Below, in pieces: positions 16,206 through 25,268 of a DNA stretch of 64,000 bases. Each line of letters begins with the position of its first letter. The first letter of the stretch is position 1. Location: positions 141,674 through 205,673 of the forward strand of contig NZ_FNDJ01000019.1 of NCBI RefSeq assembly GCF_900099965.1, written 5' to 3'. This DNA is from Nonomuraea jiangxiensis (lineage in GTDB: Bacteria > Actinomycetota > Actinomycetes > Streptosporangiales > Streptosporangiaceae). The notes below the pieces were generated by a model. That model saw nothing but the letters and a program-made list of their open reading frames with translations. It searched no databases and was not told the DNA's origin. Both the position numbers and the translations under genes were made by a program.

Positions 16206-17468
16206 ATGCCGGGCATGAACAGATCACGACTGGGCGTCGTCGCCCTGATCGCCGCCGCCTTCGCCACGGTTCCGCAGGGAGCCGCCAGCGCCGCGGACAT
16301 CCCGGACTGTGCCTGGGACCTCAAGGTGTCCCCGGACACGGTCAACGTCTTCTATCCCGACTCCGCCGCCGCGTACTGGGTGCTGCCGTTCACCGTGGAG
16401 GAGGGACTGCGGATCAAGCTGTCCGGCCGCTATCCGGACAGCCGGTACGCCTCCATCCAGGTGTACAAGGAGGGCGGCGGGCTGTTCGAGTCGAACGGCG
16501 TGCCGTCCGGGCTCACCGATCATCGCATCCAGCCGGACGCGGGCAGCGCCAACCCCTGGCAGCAGCAGGCGTCGCCTGGTGGCCGCTTCACCGTCACGGT
16601 CAGCCCGGACACGGCCCCCGGACAGGTCAACACGCTGCCGCTGGCTCCTCCCGGCACGCCCGCGGGCAGCCCGGGGAACATCGTCTACCGCGTCTACCTT
16701 CCCGCCGGCGGGGACTTCGACCAGGTGCCGCTGCCCGACGTCACGTTCGAGCGGGACGGCGTCGCGCAGCCCGTACCGACCTGCGAGAGCGGCCAGACCG
16801 CCGTGGCCGGCGCGGGGCAGGCGCGCGGCGACGCCGCGACGTCGGCCGTCGCCGCGCGACCGGCGGCGGAACGGGCCGCGCCCGCGTTCGCCCGTCCCGA
16901 CCTCGACGATCGCCCCGTCGGCGGCTTCCCGAACGCCGACTCCGCCTACCTGTACGCCGACGTCACGCCCCCCGTCGCCGACCGGGTCCTCGTCGTCCGA
17001 GGCAAGGCCCCGCGCAGCGTCCAGGGCCCCCACCCGGCGCCCTGGCCGTCGGCGGGCAAGGACGTGCGCTACTGGTCGATGTGCACGAACCTGACGCTGC
17101 CCCCGTTCCAGGTGGTGCGGAACCTGCTCCCGGACGGCACCTCGGACTACGGATGCCGGGCCGACGACCAGACCGGCCTCGACTCCGGCGGCCACTACAG
17201 CTACGTCGTCGGCAGGGAGGCGCAGCGGCAGGCGATCGAGCAGGTGCCGGGGGTGACGTTCCTGCCGTTCTCGGCCGACAGGCCCGCCGCGACGCACCGG
17301 ATCATCCTCCGCAACATGGTCGCGGACCCCGGCTTCGCCCAGGCCGTCCAGAACGTGCCGCCGGGCGGTGACCCCGCCTCGGCCGCCGCCGTCATGGGCG
17401 ACTACTACCCGGTCGCGAAGGTCTGCTCACTGGCCGCGCTCTCCGCGCGGGGACCCGCGGCCTGCTGA
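16206..17468 (+). CDS. Secreted protein of unknown function
   Basis: 420 residues with a Sec signal peptide (NRSRLGVVALIAAAFATVPQGAASA, cleavage near residue 28). The mature part appears to have two beta-rich halves. The first contains WVLPFTVEEGLRIKLSGRYPDSRYASIQVY; the second contains DSAYLYADV and VRYWSMCTNL with a few Cys (CAWDL, PTCES, MCTN, YGCRA, KVCSLAA, AAC) that could pair outside the cell. The halves are split by an Ala-rich linker near residues 200-230. The RY..S.QVY pattern is vaguely like DUF1214/DUF1254 sandwiches; I do not assign a function. It lies 36 bases after the kinase gene and could be a target of that two-component system. Confidence 0.7.
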   Translation: MPGMNRSRLGVVALIAAAFATVPQGAASAADIPDCAWDLKVSPDTVNVFYPDSAAAYWVLPFTVEEGLRIKLSGRYPDSRYASIQVYKEGGGLFESNGVPSGLTDHRIQPDAGSANPWQQQASPGGRFTVTVSPDTAPGQVNTLPLAPPGTPAGSPGNIVYRVYLPAGGDFDQVPLPDVTFERDGVAQPVPTCESGQTAVAGAGQARGDAATSAVAARPAAERAAPAFARPDLDDRPVGGFPNADSAYLYADVTPPVADRVLVVRGKAPRSVQGPHPAPWPSAGKDVRYWSMCTNLTLPPFQVVRNLLPDGTSDYGCRADDQTGLDSGGHYSYVVGREAQRQAIEQVPGVTFLPFSADRPAATHRIILRNMVADPGFAQAVQNVPPGGDPASAAAVMGDYYPVAKVCSLAALSARGPAAC

Positions 17469-17535
17469 ACCGGGCGGCCACCGGTCACCCTTGCCCGGTC
17501 CGCCGCCCAGCGACCGGGGGCGGCGGCGGGCCGGT

Positions 17536-17586
17536 GGCGCCGGCGTCGCGGTGCGGGTTCCGGCCCGCACCGCGAGCGCCGGCGCC
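17536..17586. terminator. Bidirectional terminator hairpin
   Basis: Left arm GGCGCCGGCG-T-CGCGGTGCGGG, loop TTCCGG, right arm CCCGCACCGCG-AG-CGCCGGCGCC: a 21-bp stem with one small internal bulge. It lies between convergent genes ending at 17468 and 17604. There is no T-tract, as is usual in actinomycetes. Confidence 0.8.
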
Positions 17587-17603
17587 GGATCATCGCCTCA
17601 CCG

Positions 17604-19862
17604 TCAGTCTCGCAGGCCTGGCACGTCGATGACGATCACCTCGGTGTCGTCGGCCCGCCCCGCGATCCGCCCGTCGTTGCCGGGGAAGTTGTTGTCGTTG
17701 GCCACGACGACCTGGTCACCCCGGATCGGCAGCACCGACTCGACCGACTGCAGCGGGAACGAGAACAGCGGCCCGACCCCGTACTCACCCTGACGGGCCG
17801 GCGTGGAGACGCCCTTGGGGTCGGCGACGCGCATCAGGTCCACCGCGGTACGGCGCGGCAGGACGCCGTCCTTCGAGGCGGCGTCCAGGTCGGTCACGAC
17901 CAGCCGCTTGATCCGCGTCTTCGGGCCCATCTCGTTGTCCCGCTCGATCAACAGCAGCCGCCGGCCGTCCAGCACCGCCGCGTCCCCGACGAACAGACCG
18001 GGATCGTCCACCCGGAACGTCCACGTACGCCCGGTGTACCTACCGGCCCGCACGTCGAACTCGTAGACCACGCGCCGGCGCTGGTCGGCGTCGTCGGTCC
18101 TGGCGCCCTCCAGGATCGGGTACAGGGTCCAGCCGTTCTCGCTCACCGCCATGGCCTCGAAGCCGCGGCTGGCGGGCAGGTTCGGGCTCTCCCCCGGCGC
18201 CAGGTCGGGCGACTGCGGCGACTTCGTGCCGTCCGGCAGCGGGATCGGCGCCTGCAGCACCTTGCCGGTGCGGTCGGTCCGCAGCAGGTACGGCCCGAAC
18301 TCCTCGCCGATCCACAGGTCGCCGCGGGCGTCCCTGGCCAGCGACTCGATGTCGAAGTCGGCCCCGGTCAGCAGCCGGTCGGAGGTGTCCTGGTTGACGA
18401 TCGGGAAGGGCACCTTGTGGTCAGGGTCGCGGAAACTGATGTGGCCGCGTACGCGGATCTTGTGGTCACGGTAGTCCGGCTCGATGAAGTAGGCCCGCAG
18501 CAGGAAGTCGGCCGAGTTGTTCTTCGCGCCGAACCCGTTGTCCGGCATGGCGAGCAGCCGGTCGGCGGAGCGGGAGCGCGCGTCGGCCGGGATGACCGCC
18601 GAGAAGCCGGGGATCGGCTGGCCGGGGAACGGCGGGGTGATGCCGTTGACGGTGTCCGGCGGGAGCTGCTTGCCCGACTCCGGGCCGGGCTGGTAGGCGG
18701 TCGCCGGCAGCAGGGCGCGGCCGGTCAGGCGGGCCTCGTCGGGCAGCCGGACGCTCAGCGCGTACATGCGGGTGATCTGCGTCGCGCCGTTGTTGTCGTC
18801 GGAGAGGAGGTACAGCGTGTGGCGGTCGCCGGGCAGCCGGTCGCCGAGCGCCATGGCCTCGATGTTGTCCAGCAGGGGGTTCGGCTGGGGCTGCTTGCTG
18901 GACGCCCCGGACGGCGGGCAGTCGGCGATGTCGGCCAGCAGCTGCTTGCCGAGCCAGCCACGCGGGTCGGTGACGGTGGTCAGCGAGTCGACGCCGGAGA
19001 CGTCGGGCACGCCGGTCGCGGACACCCGGAACACGCGTACGGTGTTGCCCACCCCGGCGGTGAAGCCGCGCTCCAGGGACAGGAACTGGTCACCGCCGAG
19101 CGCCACCAGCTCGACCAGGCCGAGCCCGGGGTCGGTGCGGTAGGCGTACTGGGCCGCCGGCCGGTAGGCGCCGCCCGGCCTGCCCTCGTACCGCAGGATG
19201 CGCTGCAGGCCCCGGTTCTCGGCGTCGCGGCCGTCGGCGGACAGCGGGCCCTCCATGCCGGCGTACAGGGTACGGCCGTCGGGGGTGGCGGCCAGCGACT
19301 CGAACGTCTGGTTGGTCGTGGCCTGGCCGGCGGGGGCGACCCGGAACCGCTCCGGCACCTCGAACTCGGCGGTCTGCCGGCCGTCGGAGAGCCGGAACCG
19401 CCGGATCGACGGCTCGGTCTCGGAGCTGGCCAGCACCGTACGGCCGCCCTGCTCGGCGACGAGCCCCTCGCCGTCGAAGTCCGCGCCCGTGTACGGGACG
19501 CCGTCGGGCCGCCGCAACGTGGTCATGCCGCGTACTTCCGCGGAGAAGGGCTTGCGCCGGCCTTCGGTGAGGGCGAGGTCGTAGAGGCGGGCCGGGGTGG
19601 TGCCGAGATTGTCCACGAGCGCGAGCGCCCGCGACGGCCGGGTCACGGCCAGCGCGGACAACCCGCCGACGGCCGTGCCCTCGAACGTGGTCTTGTCCAG
19701 GCTGTCGGTGAAGCCGAGCAGGGACGCGTCGGCCGAGCAGCGGCCGCCGGACTCGGGTGCGGGACGGGTGGACGCCTCCGCGGCGGGAACGACGCTGATC
19801 AGGACGCTGAGCATGACGGTGGCGGCCGTGATGGCCTGGCCGGGCCGCCGGGTGCTGCGCAC
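17604..19862 (-). CDS. Secreted esterase-like/phytase-like beta-propeller protein
   Basis: 752 residues counted from GTG 19862, which has AGGAGGT just upstream; an in-frame extension to 20018 lacks such a site. A signal peptide (RRPGQAITAATVMLSVLISVVPAAEA) leads a secreted protein with the phytase-like domain (Pfam 'esterase-like activity of phytase') apparently twice. The first has FEGTAVGGLSAL and TNQTFESLAATPDGRTLYAGMEG. The second has GFSAVIPADARSRSADRLLAMPDNGFGAKNNSADF, FDIESLARDARGDLWIGEEFGPYLLRTD and GFEAMAVSENGWTLYPILEG. The family probably hydrolyses phosphate or carboxyl esters outside the cell, but few members have been tested. Convergent with the secreted protein at 16206. Confidence 0.8.
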   Translation of the reverse strand: MRSTRRPGQAITAATVMLSVLISVVPAAEASTRPAPESGGRCSADASLLGFTDSLDKTTFEGTAVGGLSALAVTRPSRALALVDNLGTTPARLYDLALTEGRRKPFSAEVRGMTTLRRPDGVPYTGADFDGEGLVAEQGGRTVLASSETEPSIRRFRLSDGRQTAEFEVPERFRVAPAGQATTNQTFESLAATPDGRTLYAGMEGPLSADGRDAENRGLQRILRYEGRPGGAYRPAAQYAYRTDPGLGLVELVALGGDQFLSLERGFTAGVGNTVRVFRVSATGVPDVSGVDSLTTVTDPRGWLGKQLLADIADCPPSGASSKQPQPNPLLDNIEAMALGDRLPGDRHTLYLLSDDNNGATQITRMYALSVRLPDEARLTGRALLPATAYQPGPESGKQLPPDTVNGITPPFPGQPIPGFSAVIPADARSRSADRLLAMPDNGFGAKNNSADFLLRAYFIEPDYRDHKIRVRGHISFRDPDHKVPFPIVNQDTSDRLLTGADFDIESLARDARGDLWIGEEFGPYLLRTDRTGKVLQAPIPLPDGTKSPQSPDLAPGESPNLPASRGFEAMAVSENGWTLYPILEGARTDDADQRRRVVYEFDVRAGRYTGRTWTFRVDDPGLFVGDAAVLDGRRLLLIERDNEMGPKTRIKRLVVTDLDAASKDGVLPRRTAVDLMRVADPKGVSTPARQGEYGVGPLFSFPLQSVESVLPIRGDQVVVANDNNFPGNDGRIAGRADDTEVIVIDVPGLRD

Positions 19863-20073
19863 GGGTACCTCCTGGAAGGGTCGATGCGGGGTGCGTACCC
19901 CGCTCCGGGGATGATCGAAGTCCCCGCGGCCCGCCTGCGGCGGACCAGACAGGGAACAACTCATGAAGAGCTGTTGTCCGCCTGGTGAGCGGGCAGGCGG
20001 GCCGCGGGCTCTCCTCAACGATGAACCGCTGGGTTAACATCGGAGTCGCTGAGCGAGGCGGGGTGGGGCCGGC

Positions 20074-21288
20074 TTGGTTCATTTCACGGGAGATCCGGCA
20101 CGGGAGTGGCCGGAGACCCTCGACGTGGCGGCGATGCTGGCAGGCGGCTGGCGCCCTCAACCCTTCCGCCAGTTCCTGCTCAAGGTGCACAGCCGGTGCA
20201 ACCTGGCCTGCGACTACTGCTACGTCTACACCCTGGCCGACCAGAGCTGGCGCTCGCGGCCCATGGCCATGACGCCCGAGCTCGTCGCCACGGCCGCCCG
20301 GCGCATCGCCGAGCACGCGCACCACCACGGCCTCGACTACGTCCGGATCATCCTGCACGGCGGCGAGCCGCTGCTGGCCGGGCACGACTACCTGGGCAAG
20401 ATCGTGGAGATCGTCCGGTCGGAGACGGGCGACCACCCTCGGGTGGAGGCGTCGGTGCAGACCAACGCGGTCCTGCTGACCGAGCCGGCCCTGCGCTCCT
20501 TCGCGGAGCTGGACGTGAAGGTGGGGGTCAGCCTCGACGGCAACCGGCGGGCCAACGACCGCAACCGGCGCTACGCCGACGGGCGCGGCAGCTACGACGC
20601 GGTGGCCGCGGCGCTGGAGTTGCTGATGAGCCCGGCCTACCGCGCGTTGTACGGCGGGCTGCTCTGCACGATCGACCTGTCCAACGACCCGCTGGAGACC
20701 TACGAGGCGCTGGTCGCGTTCGAGCCGCCGGTGATCGACTTCCTGCTGCCCCACGCGACCTGGGACTCCCCGCCGCCGGGCCGGCCCGGCGACCAGAGCG
20801 AGCCGCTGTACGGCCGGTGGCTCACGAAGATCTTCGACCTCTGGTACGACACGGCGGACGCGCCCGTCGTACGGATCTTCCAGGAGATCGTCCAGCTCCT
20901 GCTGGGCGGCGCCTCCAGGAGCGAGGCCGTGGGGCTGACGCCGACCAGCCTGATCGTGATCGAGACGGACGGCACGATCGAGCAGACCGACTCGCTCAAG
21001 GCGGTGGGCCACGGCGCCCCGGCCACCGGCCTCAACCTCGCCGAGCACTCCCTCGACGCCGCCCTCCGCCACCCGGGGATCGTGGCCAGGCAGCTCGGCT
21101 GGGACGCGCTCAGTGACACGTGCAAGGGCTGCCGGTTCAGCCGCGTCTGCGGCGCGGGGCTCTATCCGCACCGCTATCGCGCCGGCACCGGATTCCTGAA
21201 CCCGTCGGTCTATTGTGCGGACCTCTACTGGTTGATCGAGCACATCAGGGCACGCCTGGTCTCGGACCTGCGCCGGTCCTCCGTCTGA
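20074..21288 (+). CDS. fxsB: Radical SAM/SPASM peptide maturase FxsB
   Basis: 404 residues. The radical SAM cluster motif is CNLACDYCY with Cys42, Cys46 and Cys49, preceded by the FxsB-typical FRQFLLKVHSR. A SAM-binding GGEP motif follows (ILHGGEPLLAG). The C-terminal SPASM-like region has Cys in DTCKGCRFSRVCGAG and VYCADLY. FxsB enzymes act on FxSxx-COOH precursor peptides and, from work on three-residue cyclophane enzymes, join the Phe ring to a nearby side chain. The start is TTG 20074, weakly supported by G-rich sequence upstream; an internal start before residue 20 is possible. The hydroxylase gene follows after 10 bases. Confidence 0.9.
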   Translation: MVHFTGDPAREWPETLDVAAMLAGGWRPQPFRQFLLKVHSRCNLACDYCYVYTLADQSWRSRPMAMTPELVATAARRIAEHAHHHGLDYVRIILHGGEPLLAGHDYLGKIVEIVRSETGDHPRVEASVQTNAVLLTEPALRSFAELDVKVGVSLDGNRRANDRNRRYADGRGSYDAVAAALELLMSPAYRALYGGLLCTIDLSNDPLETYEALVAFEPPVIDFLLPHATWDSPPPGRPGDQSEPLYGRWLTKIFDLWYDTADAPVVRIFQEIVQLLLGGASRSEAVGLTPTSLIVIETDGTIEQTDSLKAVGHGAPATGLNLAEHSLDAALRHPGIVARQLGWDALSDTCKGCRFSRVCGAGLYPHRYRAGTGFLNPSVYCADLYWLIEHIRARLVSDLRRSSV

Positions 21289-21298
21289 AGGGAGCCTC

Positions 21299-22606
21299 AT
21301 GGATCTGCGACCGCACCGATTACCGGACGACGTGCTGTCGCGGCTGGGAGCCGGCGGCGGCGGGGGCCGGGCGATGCGGGCCCTGACGGCGGCCGAGGAG
21401 AGCAAACACCGGCTGCTGGTGTTCGCCGTGGCCGACCTGGCCCCGTCCGAGCCGGTGCGGCGCGCCTTCGACGTGCTCACGCGCGTCGAGAAGAGCCATC
21501 GCGAGGTGGTGCGGGATGTGTTGCGGCATCCGGCCGTCGGCGCCTGGGCGAAGCGCACCGTCCACGAGTTGCAGCGCGGACGCGACGGAGGGCCGCGCGG
21601 GTCCGCCCAGCTCGGGGCGGTGGCCGCGGTCGCGGCGGCCAGGGCGGGGGTCGAGTGCCGGATCGAGGTCCCGGCCTGGCGGGGGACGGTCATGCTGCCC
21701 TCCCTCGGGCAAATCTCGCTGCGCGAGCCGGTGTCCGGACCGGTGGAGCTGCGCGTACGCGCCGGTGGAACGGCGGAGGCGGCCGGGCTGAGCTTCACCG
21801 CGGCGCCCGCGGTGGTGAACGGGCGCGGAGACGCGGAGGGCGGGCCGCCGCCTGCGGGGTGGGAGCCGCTGCACCGGATCTCCGTGGCCGGGCCGAGCCT
21901 CCTCGTGGACGACCTCGACCCGTTCCGGTGGGATCCGGCGACCGCCACGGACGACCGCCTGGCTCCGGCCGAGCTGCGCCACTGGCGCGACTGCCACGCC
22001 GCCGCCTGGGACCTCCTGACCGCCCATCACTGGACGATCGCCGAGGAGGTCGCCGCGGCCGTCTCGGTGCTCACCCCCATCAAGGGGCCCGAGCACGGGC
22101 AGAACAGCGCCTCGGCCCGCGACAGGTTCGGCACGGTCGCCATGTCCACCCCGCCCGACGGGCGCTGGCTCGCCTCCACGTACGCGCACGAGGTCCAGCA
22201 CGCCAAGCTCGGCGCCGTCCTGGACGTCGTCGAGCTCGTACGCCCCGACGCCAGGCGCTACTACGCTCCTTGGCGCGACGACCCCCGCCCCCTGCCGGGC
22301 CTGTTGCAGGGCGCCTACGCCTACCTGGGCGTGGCCGGCTTCTGGCGGCGGCAACGCGAGTACGACCCGGACCGCAGGCCGCACATCGAGTTCGCCCGCT
22401 GGCGGCGCTCGGCCTTCGAGGTGACCGGGACGCTGCTGGCCAGCGGTGCGCTCACCGGGCCCGGGGAGGAGTTCGTGACGCGGATGCGGGGCACGCTGTC
22501 GGCCTGGCAGGACGAGCCGGTGCCGGCCTCCCTGCGGGCCGCCGCCCGGGAGGAGGCCGACGCGCATCATCGGGCCTGGGTGGCCAGGAACGGCCTCACA
22601 GGGTGA
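21299..22606 (+). CDS. HExxH-motif protein (aKG-HExxH-type peptide beta-hydroxylase family)
   Basis: 435 residues. The key motif is YAHEVQHAKLGAVLD with His297, Glu298 and His301, the hallmark of a family that occurs beside radical SAM maturases and is now named as 2-oxoglutarate-dependent peptide beta-hydroxylases. The N-terminal region (RALTAAEESKHRLLVFAV and EKSHREVVRDVLRHPAVGAWA) matches the helical leader-binding part of the family. Its place directly after fxsB suggests it hydroxylates the cyclophane peptide or its precursor. Its 3' end overlaps the convergent fxsT by 11 bases. The protease reading of HExxH is an alternative but is less likely in this context. Confidence 0.82.
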   Translation: MDLRPHRLPDDVLSRLGAGGGGGRAMRALTAAEESKHRLLVFAVADLAPSEPVRRAFDVLTRVEKSHREVVRDVLRHPAVGAWAKRTVHELQRGRDGGPRGSAQLGAVAAVAAARAGVECRIEVPAWRGTVMLPSLGQISLREPVSGPVELRVRAGGTAEAAGLSFTAAPAVVNGRGDAEGGPPPAGWEPLHRISVAGPSLLVDDLDPFRWDPATATDDRLAPAELRHWRDCHAAAWDLLTAHHWTIAEEVAAAVSVLTPIKGPEHGQNSASARDRFGTVAMSTPPDGRWLASTYAHEVQHAKLGAVLDVVELVRPDARRYYAPWRDDPRPLPGLLQGAYAYLGVAGFWRRQREYDPDRRPHIEFARWRRSAFEVTGTLLASGALTGPGEEFVTRMRGTLSAWQDEPVPASLRAAAREEADAHHRAWVARNGLTG

Positions 22607-25130
22607 GCGGGTCGAAGTCCCAGTCGATCCGCCGGTCCGCCTCGACCCGAACCCGGTCGGGGTGGTCGTGCCGGAATGTGGCGAACAGCGCCCTGGTGCG
22701 CGCGTGCAGCTCCTTGGCCTGCTCCAGGGCGCCGGTGGCCCGCAGGTCGTGCGCCAGGTTGTTGCCCGCCGAGAGCGCGAGCACGTGTCGCTCGGTGAAG
22801 TGGACCCGCACCTGCTCGTAGGTGCGCTCGCCCAGCCGGCGGGCCTCGGTGAACTCGCCCAGGGCCGCGAGGTCGCCTGCCAGGTTGACGGCGGCGGCGA
22901 AGGTGAGCTCGTGGCGCTCGCCCAGCTTGTCGCACAGCCACTCGTAGGTGTCGATGTCCCGGCGGCGCGCTTCGGCGGCGTCTCCGCGCAGCCGGTAGAG
23001 CAGGGCCAGGTTGATCTCGCACCCGTACAGGAAGGGGTGCTGCTTGCCGAAGGCCGCGCGGTATCGCGGCAGCACCTCGCTGGTGAGCGCGAACGCCCGG
23101 TCCAGGTCGCCCATCTCACGCACGGTGTTGGCCAGGGCGATGGTGGCGGCCATGGTCTCGGGGTTGTGCGGGCCGTAGAACTTCTCCAGCCGTGCCAGCG
23201 TCTCCTCCGCCAGCTCCAGCGACTCGGCCAGATCGCCGTGCCGCCGCTTGGCGATGGACAGGTCTCTCGCCGTCATGAGCGTGAGGATGTGCTCGACCTC
23301 CAGCTCCTTGCGGCCGTAGGAGTAGGCCTCCTCCCCGAGGTCGACGGCCTCGGCGTAGTCGCCGCAGAGGCGCACGATCCGGGCCAGGCCGTTCCATGAG
23401 ATCTGGACGTCCCACTTCCCGACGCCTTCGCTGGCGTTGCTCTGCTCCAGGAAGGCCAGCCGCTGCTTGACGCGGGCCTTGTCGTATTCGCTCAGCAGGG
23501 CATGGTCGAGCGCCAGGTTGTTGATCACGCGGATGGTGGCCGGGTGGTCGTCGCCGAACAGCTCGGTGTGCGCCTCCAGCAGCGCGGTGTCGCGCTCGAA
23601 GGCGCCCCTGAAGTCGCCGAGGCCGCGCAGGTTGGCGGCGTAGTTGAGGCCGACGCGCAGGGTCTCCTCGTGGCGCTCCCCGAAGTCGGGATGGGCCTGC
23701 ATCAGCTCCAGCGTGCGCCTGTTGAGCCTGCGGGACTCGGCGTATTCGCCGAGCTGCCACAGCACGGTGCCCAGGTGCCGCTGCAGGCGCACGACGTGCC
23801 GGTCCTCCTGCCCGGAGTCCTCGATCCAGGTCGTGAGGAACTCCTCGGCGAACGTCCGCGCCGAGGCGAGCGTGCCCTGCCGGTAGAGGTATCTGACGAT
23901 GTTGATGGCGAACTCGCGTACCTGCGGGTCGTGGCTCCTGGCCAGTCCGGAGGGGCGTACGTGCGGGACGAGATCGCTGTAGGCGCGCCACTTGGTGTTG
24001 TCCTCGGGGTCGGGCGGCGCGGCGCTGGCCATCAGCCGGTGGACCTCGTTCTTGACGGCCTGGCGGCCGGCAGGGTCGAGCGAGTCGCGCAGCAGCGCCT
24101 GCACCAGCCGGTGGACCTGGACGGTGCGCACCTCCTGCTCGACCTTGATGAGGGCGAACCGGCCCAGGGCCGCGAACGCCTGGTTGAGCATGACGGGGTC
24201 GGCCAGGATCGACTGCATCATGTCGGCGCTGCCCTTGCTGCCACGGCGGAAGACGTCGCGGGGGATCGGGTTGGGCCCGAAGAAGGCCAGGCACCGCAGC
24301 ACGTCGCCGGCCTCGGGCAGCTTGCCCTCGACCGCCTCCACGGACAGCTGCCAGGCCGCCGTCATCGACACCGGGTATTCGGTCGACTTCCCCATCGACA
24401 GCAGGTCCCTGGTGCGTACGTCGAGTTGTTCGATGTACTCCTCGACGGAGATGCCCGTCTGGTCCTGCAGGGCGGCCGCCTGCTCCAGCGCCAGCGGCAG
24501 GTCACCGAGCGCCTCGGCCAGGCGGTCGGCCTCCTTCTTGTCGACCTCGCGGCCCAGGCGCCTGTTGAGGAAGGCGATGCTCTCCTGACGGGCGAAGACG
24601 TCGACCTGCACGGTCTGAGCCACCGCGCTCCACCGGTTGTTGCGCGAGGTGATGAGGACGTGCCCGGGACCCCCGTCGGGGATCATGTCCCTGATCTGCT
24701 CGGGCTCGTCGGCGTTGTCGAAGATCAGTAACCACCGGTCGTAGGGCTCGCCCCGTTGCAACGCCTCGCGTACGGAGGCGGCGGCCTCCTCGATGCCGAC
24801 CACGGTCGCCGGCCGCAGACCGAGCCCCTCGGCGAGCCCGGCCAGGGAGCTCGGCACAAGTTCGGCCTGATCGGCAGTGATCCACCACACGATGTCGTAT
24901 TTGTCACGATATTGCCAGGCATATTGGATGGCGAGCTGGGTCTTGCCCACGCCACCGAGGCCGTGCAGGGCCTGGGGCACCAGTGCGGCGCTCGTGCCCG
25001 TCGTGAGGCTCTCGCGCAGCCGGGCGAGAATCTCGCTGCGGCCGGTGAAGTTCTTGTTCTGGCCTGGGATGCGCTTGCCCCAGATGGCGGGCAGACGCGC
25101 CGCCGGCCGTGAGGTGATCCGCTCGTCCAC
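22596..25130 (-). CDS. fxsT: FxsT: NB-ARC/TPR protein of the FxSxx-COOH system
   Basis: 844 residues. The start GTG 25130 has a GGAGGG site. After a conserved IPGQNKNFTGR lead-in comes an NB-ARC (STAND) ATPase with Walker A HGLGGVGKTQ (Gly57-Thr64), Walker B RWLLIFDNADEP, sensor VLITSRN and the GLPL-like GDLPLALEQAAA. A winged-helix region follows, then a long tetratricopeptide array from about residue 430 to the end with repeated Leu-rich helix pairs. Proteins of this build accompany FxsA/FxsB and are named FxsT; their job is unknown, perhaps a switch or scaffold. It is divergent from the precursor gene fxsA, with a 138-base gap. Confidence 0.9.
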   Translation of the reverse strand: MDERITSRPAARLPAIWGKRIPGQNKNFTGRSEILARLRESLTTGTSAALVPQALHGLGGVGKTQLAIQYAWQYRDKYDIVWWITADQAELVPSSLAGLAEGLGLRPATVVGIEEAAASVREALQRGEPYDRWLLIFDNADEPEQIRDMIPDGGPGHVLITSRNNRWSAVAQTVQVDVFARQESIAFLNRRLGREVDKKEADRLAEALGDLPLALEQAAALQDQTGISVEEYIEQLDVRTRDLLSMGKSTEYPVSMTAAWQLSVEAVEGKLPEAGDVLRCLAFFGPNPIPRDVFRRGSKGSADMMQSILADPVMLNQAFAALGRFALIKVEQEVRTVQVHRLVQALLRDSLDPAGRQAVKNEVHRLMASAAPPDPEDNTKWRAYSDLVPHVRPSGLARSHDPQVREFAINIVRYLYRQGTLASARTFAEEFLTTWIEDSGQEDRHVVRLQRHLGTVLWQLGEYAESRRLNRRTLELMQAHPDFGERHEETLRVGLNYAANLRGLGDFRGAFERDTALLEAHTELFGDDHPATIRVINNLALDHALLSEYDKARVKQRLAFLEQSNASEGVGKWDVQISWNGLARIVRLCGDYAEAVDLGEEAYSYGRKELEVEHILTLMTARDLSIAKRRHGDLAESLELAEETLARLEKFYGPHNPETMAATIALANTVREMGDLDRAFALTSEVLPRYRAAFGKQHPFLYGCEINLALLYRLRGDAAEARRRDIDTYEWLCDKLGERHELTFAAAVNLAGDLAALGEFTEARRLGERTYEQVRVHFTERHVLALSAGNNLAHDLRATGALEQAKELHARTRALFATFRHDHPDRVRVEADRRIDWDFDPLTL

Positions 25131-25164
25131 GCCGCCCTCCTCGGTGTTATTTCCGATCCTACGA

Positions 25165-25193
25165 TTGCTTCCGTGCCCGCGTCGTCACAGAAT
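25165..25193 (+). promoter_or_regulatory. Candidate promoter of fxsA
   Basis: TTGCTT, 17 bases, then CAGAAT: a plausible -35/-10 pair with ideal spacing, in the AT-richer gap upstream of the precursor gene. It rests on pattern match only. Confidence 0.35.
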
Positions 25194-25238
25194 CACATGG
25201 AAGAAAGCCGTCACGGGAATGCCTGCGATCAATGATGA

Positions 25239-25255
25239 TTACGGCACGGCCGTAA
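25239..25255. promoter_or_regulatory. Palindrome in the fxsA leader
   Basis: TTACGG-CACGG-CCGTAA, six-base arms with a five-base spacer, ending 13 bases before the fxsA ATG and next to its GGGAGTG ribosome site. It could be a repressor site or a small leader hairpin that masks the ribosome site. Confidence 0.4.
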
Positions 25256-25268
25256 TAGGGAGTGAGCG

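Noticed and set aside
19090..21948. A 952-codon minus-strand frame across the phytase-like, fxsB and hydroxylase genes
   Set aside because: It is the antisense shadow of real genes, with low-complexity composition and no domain resemblance.
21299..22606. Zinc metalloprotease reading of the HExxH protein
   Set aside because: The motif would fit, but the family that sits beside radical SAM maturases with this N-terminal region is assigned as a peptide hydroxylase; a protease role is kept only as an alternative.
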